DNA of 64,000 nucleotides from Sipunculus nudus (lineage: Eukaryota; Annelida; Sipuncula; Golfingiida; Sipunculidae): positions 13,756,729-13,820,728 of the forward strand of contig CM049314.1 of assembly GCA_026874595.1 (NCBI GenBank), in the 5' to 3' direction. A program made the translations under genes and the position numbers. The notes under the pieces are model-generated. The model was not told the DNA's origin, did no database searches, and was given only the letters and a program-made list of their open reading frames with translations. Of the stretch, positions 44,901 to 54,929 are shown piece by piece (within the stretch, counting starts at the first letter, position 1; each line of letters begins with the position of its first letter).

Positions 44901-47900
44901 TACAACATACCATGGTGAGACTGATTATCTAACAATTATAAAGAAGCATACAACATACCATGGTGAGCCTGATTATCTAACAATGATAAAGAACCATACA
45001 ACCTACCATGGTGAGCCTGATTATCTAACAATTATAAAGAACCATACAACCTACCATGGTGAGCCTGATTATCTAACAATGATAAAGAAGCATACAACAT
45101 ACCATGGTGAGACTGATTATCTAACAATTATAAAGAAGCATACAACCTACCATGGTGAGCCTGATTATCTAACAATTATAAAGAGGCATACAACATACCA
45201 TGGTGAGCCTGATTATCTATCAATGATAAAGAAGCATACAACATACCATGGTGAGCCTGATTACCTAACAATTATAAAGAAGCATACAACATACCATGGA
45301 GAGCCTGATTGTCTAACAATGATAAAGAACCATACAACCTACCATGGTGAGCCTGATTATCTAACAATTAAAAGAACCATACAACATATACCATGGTGAA
45401 TCTGATTATCTAACAATGATAAAGAACCATACAACATACCATGGTGAGCCTGATTATCTAACAATGATAAAGAAGCATACAACATACCATGGTGAATCTG
45501 ATTATCTAACAATGATAAAGAACCATACAACATACCATGGTGAGCCTGATTATCTAACAATGATAAAGAAGCATACAACATACCATGGTAAGACTGATTA
45601 TCTAACAATGATAAAGAACCATACAACATACCATGGTGAGCCTGATTATCTAACAATGATAAAGAAGCATACAACATACCATGGTAAGACTGATTATCTA
45701 ACAATGATAAAGAACCATACAACATACCATGGTGAGCCTGATTATCTAACAATGATAAAGAAGCATACAACCTACCATGGTGAGACTGATTATCTAACAA
45801 TGATAAAGAAGCATACAACCTACCATGGTGAGCCTGATTATCTAACAATGATAAAGAACCATACAACATACCATGGTGAGCCTGATTATCTAACAATTAT
45901 AAAGAACCATACAACATATACCATGGTGAGCCTGATTATCTAACAATGATAAAGAACCATACAACATACCATGGTGAGCCTAATTATCTAACAATGATAA
46001 AGAAGCATACAACATACCATGGTGAGCCTGATTATCTAACAATGATAAAGAACCATACAACATACAATGGTGAGCCTGATTATCTAACAATGATAAAGAA
46101 GCATACAACATACCATGGTGAGCCTGATTATCTAACAATTATAAAGAACCATACAACATACCATGGTGAGACTGATTATCTAACAATGATACAGAACCAT
46201 ACAACCTACCATGGTGAGCCTGATTATCTAACAATGATAAAGAACCATACAACCTACCATGGTGAGCCTGATTATCTAACAATGATAAAGAACCATACAA
46301 CATACCATGGTGAGACTGATTATCTAACAATGATAAAGAAGCATACAACCTACCATGGTGAGCCTGATTATCTAACGATTATAAATAAGCATACAACATA
46401 CCATGGTGAGCCTGATTATCTAACAATGATAAAGAACCATACAACCTACCATGGTGAGCCTGATTATCTAACAATTATAAAGAACCATACAACCTACCAT
46501 GGTGAGCCTGATTATCTAACAATGATAAAGAAGCATACAACATACCATGGTGAGACTGATTATCTAACAATTATAAAGAAGCATACAACCTACCATGGTG
46601 AGCCTGATTATCTAACAATTATAAAGAAGCATACAACATACCATGGTGAGCCTGATTATCTATCAATGATAAAGAACCATACAACATACCATGGTGAGCC
46701 TGATTATCTAACAATTATAAAGAAGCATGCAACATACCATGGTGAGCCTGATTGTCTAACAATGATAAAGAACCATACAACCTACCATGGTGAGCCTGAT
46801 TATCTAACAATTATAAAGAACCTTACAACATACCATGGTGAGCCTGATTATCTAACAATGATAAAGAACCATACAACATACCATGGTGAGCCTGATTATC
46901 TAACAATTATTAAGAACCATACAACATATACCATGGTGAACCTGATTATCTAACAATGATAAAGAACCATACAACATACCATGGTGAGCCTGATTATCTA
47001 ACAATGATAAAGAAGCATACAACATACCATGGTGAGCCTGATTATCTAACAATGATAAAGAACCATACAACATACCATGGTGAGCCTGATTATCTAACAA
47101 TGATAAAGAAGCATACAACATACCAGGGTAAGACTGATTATCTAACAATGATAAAGAACCATACAACATACCATGGTGAGCCTGATTATCTAACAATGAT
47201 AAAGAAGCATACAACATACCATGGTGAGACTGATTATCTAACAATGATAAAGAACCATACAACATACCATGGTGAGCCTGATTATCTAACAATGATAAAG
47301 AAGCATACAACCTACCATGGTGAGCCTGATTATCTAACAATGATAAAGAAGCATACAACATACCATGGTGAGACTGATTATCTAACAATGATAAAGAACC
47401 ATACAACATACCATGGTGAGCCTGATTATCTAACAATGATAAAGAACCATACAGCCTACCACGGTGAGCCTGATTATCTAACAATGATAAAGAACCATAC
47501 AACATATACCATGGTGAGCCTGAATATCTAACAATGATAAAGAACCATACAACATATACCATGGTGAGCCTGATTATCTAACAATGATAAAGAACCATAC
47601 AACCTACCATGGTGAGCCTGATTATCTAACAATGATAAAGAAGCATACAACATACCATGGTGAGACTGATTATCTAACAATGATAAAGAACCATACAACT
47701 TACCATGGTGAGCCTGATTATCTAACAATGATAAAGAACCATACAACATACCATGGTGAGCCTGATTATCTAACAATTATAAAGAACCATACAACATATA
47801 CCATGGTGAGCCTGATTATCTAACAATGATAAAGAACCATACAACATACCATGGTGAGCCTGATTATCTAACAATGATAAAGAAGCATACAACATACCAT

Positions 47901-48423
47901 GGTGAGCCTGATTATCTAACAATGATAAAGAACCATACAACATACCATGGTGATCCTGATTATCTAACAATGATAAAGAAGCATACAACATACCATGGTG
48001 AGACTGATCATCTAACAATGATAAAGAACCATACAACATACCATGGTGAGCCTGATTATCTAACAATGATAAAGAAGCATATAACATACCATGGTTAGAC
48101 TGATTATCTAACAATGATAAAGAACCATACAACATACCATGGTGAGCCTGATTATCTAACAATGATAAAGAAGCATACAACCTACCATGGTGAGCCTGAT
48201 TATCTAACAATGATAAAGAAGCATACAACATACCATGGTGAGACTGATTATCTAACAATGATAAAGAACCATACAACATACAATGGTGAGCCTGATTATG
48301 TAACAATGATAAAGAACCATACAACATACCATGATGAGCCTGATTATCTAACAATGATAAAGAACCATACAACATACCATGGTGGGCCTGATTATCTAAC
48401 AATGATAAAGAACCATACAACAT
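41901..48423. repeat. 5,925-bp-offset duplication at the right end of the array
   Basis: Blocks starting at 41901 and 42189 recur at 47826 and 48114 (5,925 bp), with shared rare units (EPDYVT, HDEPDYLT, HGGPDYLT in a row). In between, a nine-unit run with IIKRH, DYLSMIKK and EPDCLT occurs from 42765 and 43247 (482 bp apart) and again near 45.2 and 46.6 kb. Confidence 0.8.
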
Positions 48424-48448
48424 ACCATGGGGAGCCTGATTATCTCAA

Positions 48449-48781
48449 TAATTATAACCTGAAGGATTGTCATTTGAGTGTTACCCTAACTCCTCAACAG
48501 ATTTAATAATAAAATTCATTCTTAGCCATTTGATTAAACTTTAAAAAAAAACAAGGAACCACAAACCGACCTAACAAACGACAGCGATAAACACATAAAT
48601 TTCCTCTCCTTTCGAAAGTATTATGAAGCGGACATGGTTTGTATTTTGGAGAATGGGACAAGACTAAAACAAAACCACACGGCGCTTAAATACTAGTTTA
48701 TTCTAAACAAATATATTCATCATCTTCAGGGTAAAGTTCTTTTCTGTATTGGAACGTGTCATTTTCTCCTTTTATTTTTAG
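48449..48781. other. Intron 2, unique right flank
   Basis: Unique AT-rich sequence between the last satellite unit and exon 3. It includes an A-rich stretch near 48541-48551 and a T/C-rich acceptor region at 48755-48781. Nothing else is seen. Confidence 0.75.
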
Positions 48782-48935
48782 GGCATACTTCTTGTAGCTG
48801 ACAGAGGAGCACATACAAATCATATTCATCTGTACAGTAAGGACAGCAATGAACCCAGCGGTCAGCTCGATGCCAAAGTAAACGGAGTTATAAAGGACAT
48901 GACATTTTACGACAAACGACAGCAAGCTGCAACAG
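48782..48935 (+). CDS. Exon 3: last blade of propeller 1 and linker to EGF
   Basis: The acceptor is a good pyrimidine tract ending TTTTTAG at 48781 and the donor is GTATGT at 48936. It begins in phase 0, matching the end of exon 2 across the 46.85-kb intron, and ends in phase 1. It reads GILLVADRGAHTNHIHLYSK..., with LLVADRG in the YWTD position followed by a strand. The downstream part (VIKDMTFYDKRQQ) resembles the run-out from an LRP-type propeller into its EGF module. It is 154 bp. A minus-strand ORF over the same bases is a shadow. Confidence 0.85.
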
Positions 48936-49250
48936 GTATGTATGCTAGTACATGAACTTCATCTTGACTAAACAGACTAAGATATATACTCTTTAAAGAT
49001 TAAGAAACGGCAGTGATCAAATATATGGTTACGTAGGGTAGTGTTGTAAGCTTGGACGCTGCGTTCAGGTGTTCAGCGATTTGATAGCGTTTCCTACATC
49101 ACCGTTTATGAATTGAGCTAGAGTCGAGACATTTTCTGGGAGGTGAAGAGGGCAATTATTGCATCTAATAATCTCCCACTTATATCTATAGTCCATCCCT
49201 TTTTTTCAACATATTTCTTGATAAGACTCTTAAGTTTCTCCGAAACTTAG
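48936..49250. other. Intron 3, left part
   Basis: No gene or recognisable repeat seen. Composition is mixed, becoming T-rich near 49198-49206. Confidence 0.6.
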
Positions 49251-49475
49251 TTGGCGCACCGGCATGTTCTGAGAAAAAATAAAACCAGCACAATTTTCGT
49301 CCCGGAGTACACGGATGAAAAATCATCCGTATCACTCCTTGTAGGCACCGTGCACCTCCGTGTAGCCACCGTATACATCCGGGAGTCACCGTGTAGCCAC
49401 CGGGAGCTCCGTATTGAGACCGGCACTTTCCGGGTGCAAGTTTAAGTTTTTTCTCCGATCATGCTGGTGCACCAA
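49251..49475. mobile_element. GC-rich foldback element with ~28-bp inverted arms
   Basis: The arm at 49251-49278 (TTGGCGCACCGGCATG...) is the inverse of 49448-49475 (...CATGCTGGTGCACCAA), 24 of 28 positions matching. Between them lie several short hairpins (ACGGATG ... CATCCGT at 49311-49334) and repeated CACCGTG/TCCGTGTAGCC phrases. The structure suggests a non-autonomous DNA transposon or foldback element. The family is not recognised, and no transposase is present. Confidence 0.55.
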
Positions 49476-49830
49476 GGATCACTACGGATGCAACACGGTG
49501 TTAACACTATGATGCCCGGTGTTTACACGGCGATTCCGTAGATAACACGGATGATTCCAGAACGATGCTCCGGGATTATCCGTGTTGCTATCCGTGAATA
49601 TGTGAAAGCCCGTTTTACGAAAACGCGCTGCTGTCCCCGGAACACCACGGATTAAGGTTCGGGGTGATCCCTGTTGCTATCCATGAATGTGTGAAAGGGG
49701 CTTAAGGGGGCCGTCCGCGAACCGTAAGGGGACCGTGCGGGTTCTATGCATGACGCAAGTACACCGTACGGTGCCCGGCCGGCGATCGCTGGCACCGTGC
49801 GGCAACCGTAAGGTTATTTTCTGCTTTATA
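49476..49830. repeat. GC-rich tract with dispersed CCGTG/CACGG phrases
   Basis: Continues the GC-rich composition after the foldback, with two diverged copies of a phrase (TATCCGTGAATATGTGAAAG near 49590 and TATCCATGAATGTGTGAAAG near 49679). It stands out sharply from the AT-rich intron and ends near 49830. It is probably part of the same or a related mobile element. Confidence 0.45.
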
Positions 49831-50074
49831 TATAGCTGTTGAACATTAAGCCAAAGACTAAGAAACAGTCAAATAGGATAGAGACCAATATTATTTTTCG
49901 GTATATTACAACCAAAGTTATTCTTATGTAACTCGATTCGAATTTTCATAATTAACGTTTACTACAAATTATAATAATTGGAAATCATTTATTGATATCA
50001 TATTTATTGTAGTGCCAAATCTGAGCGCTATACTTATTCAAATCAATTTTAAACGTTCAATTAAACACGACTCA
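49831..50074. other. Intron 3, AT-rich spacer
   Basis: No feature seen between the GC-rich element and the hairpin at the LINE 5' end. Confidence 0.6.
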
Positions 50075-50132
50075 TTTGTTGACTTCTCTCGTTCAGAGAA
50101 GTTGGCTTCTCTGAACGAGAGAAGTCAACAAA
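50075..50132. repeat. Perfect 27-bp inverted repeat with 4-base loop
   Basis: 50075-50101 (TTTGTTGACTTCTCTCG...) is the exact reverse complement of 50106-50132, separated by TTGG. The right arm runs directly into sequence that reads as LINE ORF2 upstream of the reverse transcriptase, so the hairpin marks the 5' end of that insertion. Confidence 0.93.
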
Positions 50133-51617
50133 GCAAAAGGTTAATAATAGACATGTAACTAAATCTAAAGGTGTACTAACAGAGGCAGAAAATTACTAAA
50201 AAAATGTTATATTCTTCAGCTGAGTTGACACCAACTGGAGACCAATATGCTGAGTTCTTAACTCGGACAGAAAATACCTTGTCAGATGAAGTTAAAATAT
50301 TGTGTGATAGTGAACTGTCAATTGAAGAATTATTTGAATGTTTAAAATCTGTTAAAAATGCCAAAACCCAGGGATCTGATGGTCTAACAGCGGAATTTTA
50401 TAAATATTTTTGGGATGAAATTAAAATAGATCTGATTGCTGACTATAAGTTTTCTTTAGCAAATGACAGTTTAAATATTAGACAAAGACAAGGAATCATT
50501 ACATTGATAAAAAAAATCAAAAGACACAACACTACTAAAGAGATGGAGACCAATATCTTTATTAAATACAGATTATAAATTACTGACAAAAGGTATGTCT
50601 CGTAGATTACAGAGGGTCCTCCAAAATTTAATCCATCCAGATCAGACTGATTTCTTAAAAGCAGATATATTGGTGAGAGCTTCAGTGGAATTTATAATTT
50701 GACGAATTATTGAACTAAAAATAAAATAAAAGCCAATTTAATAACAATAGATTTTGAAAAGGCTTTCGATTTATTAGAATAGTCAATTATCCAGAATTAA
50801 ATCATTAAAACACTACAACTTTGGTGATACTTTCTGTTACTGGATTAAAGTATTTTTAAAGGTATATCATCATGTGTCATAAATAATGGATGGTCTTCCA
50901 GGTTTTTCCCAGTAAGCACAGGAGTTAGACAAGGCTGCCCCCTTTCACCATATCTATTTATTATTTCGGCAGAACTGCTTGCTTAATAAATTAGAGACAA
51001 CAATTATATTAAAGGCATAGAGATTGAAAATGTGAAACATATTATCTCTCAATATGCCGGACGATACTACATTATTTATAAGAGGTGGACAACCGGTGGT
51101 TAAAGAGACTATAGAATAATTTAAAAGATTTAAAAACGTAAGTGGTTTAAAAAATAACATAGAAAACACAGCAATTATGCCCATCGGTAATCATGAATTC
51201 AATAAAGAAGAGATAAAAAAAAATTGGTCTGAAGTGGACAAAGGAACCAATTACAATTTTAGGCATTAAGATTAAAAGTACACTGCAAATTCTAAATCAG
51301 ACTAAAAATGATTGTGGGTTCAGAAAATCAAATTAAAAATTAATAATACTTTGAATTTTGCATATGAACAGACCATTGTGGTCAGATTTAGTTTATTTTA
51401 TTGATGTCTGCCATATGTTACATACCTACTGACACATTCTTAATGCAATATACTTAATATCATGCATTTTTCTTTATATTATAAGTAGGTTAAAAATTAT
51501 TTGCATGGTGATGAAAGATTTTCTTCATGTTTGTAAATGTTCATGTCACCTTGTTATATATTGTCTATTTTTGTATGTTATTTGTGTATATGTATGTATG
51601 TTTATTTGTAATAAAAA
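50106..51617 (+). pseudogene. 5'-truncated, decayed LINE (L1/Tx1-type) reverse transcriptase
   Basis: An open stretch at 50204-50578 reads as the start of a LINE RT domain: SIEELFECLKSVKNAKTQGSDGLTAEFYKYFWDE and a following GIITLIKK. Later RT blocks appear in shifting frames: a PDQTDFLKA block near 50637, DFEKAFD (RT motif A) near 50750, GVRQGCPLSPYLFI near 50922, and the YADD box near 51052-51067 split by one extra base. Stops and frameshifts make it non-functional. The 3' end runs through an untranslated tail ending AATAAAAA at about 51609-51617, just before a SINE. The motifs match the L1/Tx1 group of non-LTR retrotransposons. Endonuclease and ORF1 are absent, indicating 5' truncation. Confidence 0.85.
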
Positions 51618-51657
51618 GGGGCAGGGGGTAAGGGTCGAATACGATCAAACTTTTCTA

Positions 51658-51899
51658 GGGCCTAGACAGTCGAGGGGTAAAACGCTGGGCTCTCTCCGCT
51701 GGCGACCCGGGATTGATTCCCGGTGTGGCCATGAGAGTAGGTTGTAGTTACTCGTCCAAGGCCGGTGTTTCTTCTCAGGGTTATCGGGTTTCCTCCACCT
51801 CTACAGACTACCGAACGTCATCATCTGAGCCATGGAAAGTGCCTTGATTAGTTTAATAACTATTTGTAAAATCCACATAAAATAAATGTTAAAAAAAAC
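51658..51899 (+). mobile_element. tRNA-derived SINE, copy 1
   Basis: The 5' part resembles a tRNA: GTCGAGGGGTAAAACGCTGG near the A-box position, and GGATTGATTCC at 51710-51720 as a B box. The body contains GTCCAAGGCCGG and GGTTTCCTCCACCTC. The 3' end is A-rich (AAATAAATGTTAAAAAAAA). The same sequence recurs at 58774-59025, which defines it as a dispersed element. The family name is not known to me with certainty. Confidence 0.85.
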
Positions 51900-52509
51900 T
51901 TGCTTCCATATTTCCTGCTGTGGTTTTATTTTAATTGACTTTTTTTATGGAGAACTGTTGGGGGTATTATCAATTTTTACATAGTATAAGTTGAGTAGTC
52001 GAATTGATTTTAATGTAATATATAGGGGATAGAACAAGTAGTGCCAAGTTGTTGGCTTAATTGCCCGAAGATAGTTAAAAAAATATCCATTATAAGGATA
52101 CAACAGTGACGGGGGTTTAGACTGGGCTTGAATGAAATACAAACACATTCACAAGGACAACGAAACCGTAGAAGCAAGCATTCAATTATAAAAAGAAACA
52201 ATAAACGTTCACGTATTTTTGTTATATAATTTCATATTTACAATAATCCATAACACTCTGGAACACTATCATTCTGTATTATATATTACTATATTCTTCT
52301 CAGGCATGTCATACGGTGTCGTTATTATCAAAATTAATTAAATTAGAAATGTGACATTAATACCATTTTCAATAAATAATATATTATATTTAATAAAATA
52401 AGAGACATTTATGTTAATATAGTTATCATATTACGCTAATCAGTCATACGATAAATTCTGTTAATAATGACTAAAGTCTAACCATGCGAGTTCACATTTT
52501 CTGTTTCAG
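51900..52509. other. Intron 3, right part
   Basis: AT-rich sequence with no gene, only short unsupported minus-strand ORFs. Ends in the CTGTTTCAG acceptor of exon 4. Confidence 0.65.
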
Positions 52510-52620
52510 GAAGCTGCTCCTCGTCGTCCTGTTCCGGAGGGATGTGCGTGATGACCGGTCGCTCTTCCAGGACGTGTTTCTGTTCGGCAGGGACTGTGCT
52601 TCAGGGCGACGCCTGCCTCC
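52510..52620 (+). CDS. Exon 4: EGF-like module
   Basis: The acceptor is CTGTTTCAG ending 52509 and the donor is GTGAGT at 52621. The phase is 1-1, so the module is a symmetric, shuffle-competent exon. It has six cysteines in the order C-x3-C-x4-C-x9-C-x1-C-x10-C (CSSSCSGGMC ... CFCSAGTVLQGDAC), the compact EGF that follows YWTD propellers in LDLR/LRP-type proteins. No calcium-binding consensus is evident. It is 111 bp, 37 codons. Its position between two propellers matches the propeller-EGF alternation of that superfamily. Confidence 0.9.
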
Positions 52621-53069
52621 GTGAGTAGTTCGTTCAGTAATCATATCTGAATATACATACACACACTAAAGTCATATATATATGTGTGTGTGTGTGTGTA
52701 GACTTCTCTGATACGGGCAATTTTTTTTCTATTACGAACAAATATATATGTACATTTATATTTGAGTGAATGAGAAAGGTGTAAGCAAATACCTGTTACA
52801 TGTGCGTGTGTTTGGGTGTCATCTGAATTTGCCCTATCGGCGGTAAATGTAAATACATATTTTGTATGTATACCTTTTAAAAGTGTAAGCATTTGTAAAA
52901 TGTATCGTTTTACAGAGATTCATTTCTGATCCCTTTAGGGGTATTTCTTATTTAAATCCTTTAGTTTCGTATTGATATATTAAATCTTACAAATAACTGA
53001 CCAATATCAAACTACTATATAGAAAAAGTCAAAATGATTCTACTAATAAATAAATAATCCACCATTCAG
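52621..53069. other. Intron 4
   Basis: 449 bp. Contains a compound (AT)n(GT)n microsatellite at about 52675-52699. A minus-strand 83-codon ORF lies across it without recognisable content. Confidence 0.75.
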
Positions 53070-53330
53070 CGAACGACGATCTCCCGTCCCCAAGCTTCAT
53101 CTACGCCGTGGGGTCGTCCCTGTGTTTCAGTGCTGTTCTCCAGGTTGAGGAGTATACTTCAGGTAGTATCAGTAGATGCTCCAAGATAACAAGTACAAAC
53201 ATCAAAGCCCTGGGCGTACACGATGCTTCTAAGACCTTATACTTCACCATGGAAGGGTCTTCCAATATTTGGAGACTTGACAGACAAGGCGCACTCGCTG
53301 TGTTTGTGACCTCAGCAGGAAATATCACTG
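53070..53330 (+). CDS. Exon 5: start of propeller 2
   Basis: The acceptor is ACCATTCAG ending 53069 and the donor is GTAAGG at 53331. The phase is 1-1. The N-terminal half reads FIYAVGSSLCFSAVLQV (strand-like, start of a new propeller). The second half reads ALGVHDASKTLYFTMEGSSNIW, a LDLR class B blade with LYFT in the YWTD position. It contains a possible disulfide pair (LCF, SRCS) and a sequon (NIT). It is 261 bp. The reading frame stays open into intron 5 up to an (AT)n tract, which would misleadingly extend a naive ORF. Confidence 0.87.
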
Positions 53331-53371
53331 GTAAGGTGTGTCCAGATATTGAAGGAAGGGCGATTAACGAG

Positions 53372-53373
<2 letters not shown>

Positions 53374-53459
<86 letters not shown>
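53374..53459. repeat. (AT)n microsatellite in intron 5
   Basis: About 43 uninterrupted AT dinucleotides, about 43 bp after the exon 5 donor. It encodes the spurious IYIYIY tail of an ORF that runs out of exon 5. Confidence 0.97.
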
Positions 53460-53460
<1 letters not shown>

Positions 53461-53706
53461 CCATGACGACTTTTCACCATAGAATCCGCTACCATTAATC
53501 AATATAGATTCAAAATAAAGTAGTAAAATGATCATAAAAACAGACTGGGCTCTTTTATATGGCCATGTTTTAGTCAAACCATCAATAGGTGTCCTTTAAT
53601 TGTCAGCACTTCCCAATCTATATCCCTTTAAATGATGGAAACACAAAATAAGTTGTACATTTAATATTGAAAAGTGGTAAAGTGAAGTTTCGGCATACCA
53701 TTTTAA
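53460..53706. other. Intron 5, middle
   Basis: Unique AT-rich sequence, nothing recognised. Confidence 0.6.
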
Positions 53707-54058
53707 TGGTCTGAGATAGAGGATGGGCTGAGGAATAACCGGTTCTGAGATAGTAGGGGGTGAGGTAGAAGAAGGGTCTGAGGTAGAAAGTGATCTGAAG
53801 TAGAGGCAATTCTGAGGTAGAGGATGGTCTGAGGCAGAACGTGATTTGAGGTAAAGGATGCTCAGTTAGAGAGTAGTGTGATGTTCAGGCTATTCTAAGG
53901 TAGAGGATGGTCTGAGGTAGAAGCTTTTCTTAGGTAGAGTATGGTCAGAGATAGAGAGTGGTCTGGGGTAGAGGGTGGTTTTAGCTGGAGGTTGGTCTGA
54001 GGCTGAGGGTAGTCTAGGTAGAGGGTGTCTGAGGCAGAGGATGGTCTGTGATTGAGGG
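53707..54058. repeat. Degenerate ~20-bp minisatellite (GGTCTGAGGTAGAGGATG-like)
   Basis: About 17-18 diverged copies of a purine-rich phrase related to GGTCTGAGGTAGAGGATG, with units varying from about 16 to 24 bp. It ends about 70 bp before exon 6. The purine-rich GGTAGAGG strand is the sense strand of the gene. Confidence 0.8.
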
Positions 54059-54130
54059 TTATCCTGTCAAATTCCTCTGATATATTCTCAAGTTTCTTTT
54101 AAAAAATGGATTGTTAATTGTTTCATTCAG

Positions 54131-54269
54131 ATTTGGCGGTGGACCAGACCTCTGGCGCCCTCTATTGGACTTTGATAGATAAGAATGAAATCTGGATACA
54201 CAGCGACATGACAAAGAAATGGAAAGACCAAATGAGACCTAACGCAATCATCGTACTGTCTGAAAAGAA
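54131..54269 (+). CDS. Exon 6: LDLR class B blade of propeller 2
   Basis: The acceptor is TTCATTCAG ending 54130 and the donor is GTAAGA at 54270. The phase is 1-2. It reads DLAVDQTSGALYWTLIDKNEIWIHSD..., a classic blade with LAVD, LYWT and EIWI strands. The exon is 139 bp. A degenerate minisatellite lies just upstream and a compound microsatellite just downstream. Confidence 0.88.
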
Positions 54270-54370
54270 GTAAGACAATGCATGCACGAAAAAATACACC
54301 CGCACGAGACGAACCGCAGTTAATCTTTCCCATACACACATATACTCACACTCAACCTGTGTTTGTGTGT

Positions 54371-54404
54371 GTCTCTCTCTCTCTCTCACACTTTATCACA
54401 CTCC

Positions 54405-54456
<52 letters not shown>

Positions 54457-54475
54457 GACACACTTTATCACACTC

Positions 54476-54555
<80 letters not shown>

Positions 54556-54566
54556 TTATCACACTC

Positions 54567-54647
<81 letters not shown>

Positions 54648-54708
54648 TTTATCACACTCCAATCTCTCTTTCTCTCTCTATCTCACACACACACACTTTA
54701 TCACACTC

Positions 54709-54799
<91 letters not shown>

Positions 54800-54862
54800 T
54801 TTATCACACTCCAATCTCTCTCTGTCTCTCTCTATCTCACACACACACACTTTATCACACTC

Positions 54863-54929
<67 letters not shown>

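Larger units (their letters stand above)
2187..48448. repeat. 46.3-kb minisatellite array, 48-bp unit, ~950-960 copies
   Basis: An uninterrupted tandem array fills almost all of intron 2. The unit can be read from ATGATAAAGAACCATACAAC through TACCATGGTGAGCCTGATT to ATCTAACA, 48 bp in all. Recurrent variants: ATG/ATT/ATA at the first triplet, AAC/AAG at the fourth, ACA/ACC in the centre, CCT/ACT in the GAG-CCT-GAT part, and an inserted TA (CATATACC) making a 50-bp unit. The 48-bp length keeps one plus frame (MIKNHTTYHGEPDYLT) and one minus frame (LLDNQAHHGMLYGSLS) open, which explains every long ORF here. Units at the left edge (2187-3050) are more mixed, and the last unit decays into unique sequence after 48440. 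No transposon or unique insert was seen. I regard it as non-coding: both strands are equally open, the TA insertions break the frame, most variants change amino acids, and there are no splice acceptors. Confidence 0.97.

Noticed and set aside
2187-48448. CRISPR-like array
   Set aside because: Units are contiguous with no unique spacers, and the context is eukaryotic.
2187-48448. N-glycosylation sequon (NHT) and histidine/tyrosine periodicity in the virtual peptide as functional motifs
   Set aside because: They follow from the satellite unit and have no evidence of translation.
2190-48506. Large repetitive protein (silk-, adhesive- or antifreeze-like) encoded by the 16-residue period
   Set aside because: Open frames exist on both strands only because the unit is 48 bp. 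Frames are cut by 50-bp units, variants are mostly amino-acid-changing, and the array lies between exons of another gene with no signal peptide or splice acceptors.
48698-48925. 75-codon minus-strand ORF
   Set aside because: Shadow of exon 3, whose plus-strand frame fits the propeller and the phase of exon 2.
49186-49445. Short ORFs on both strands in the GC-rich island
   Set aside because: Arise from the inverted-repeat structure and GC-rich composition, with no domain similarity recognised.
51658-51730. Functional tRNA gene at the SINE head
   Set aside because: The A-box region and stems are degenerate, and the same sequence recurs in a second dispersed copy with a body and A-rich tail, so it is a SINE.
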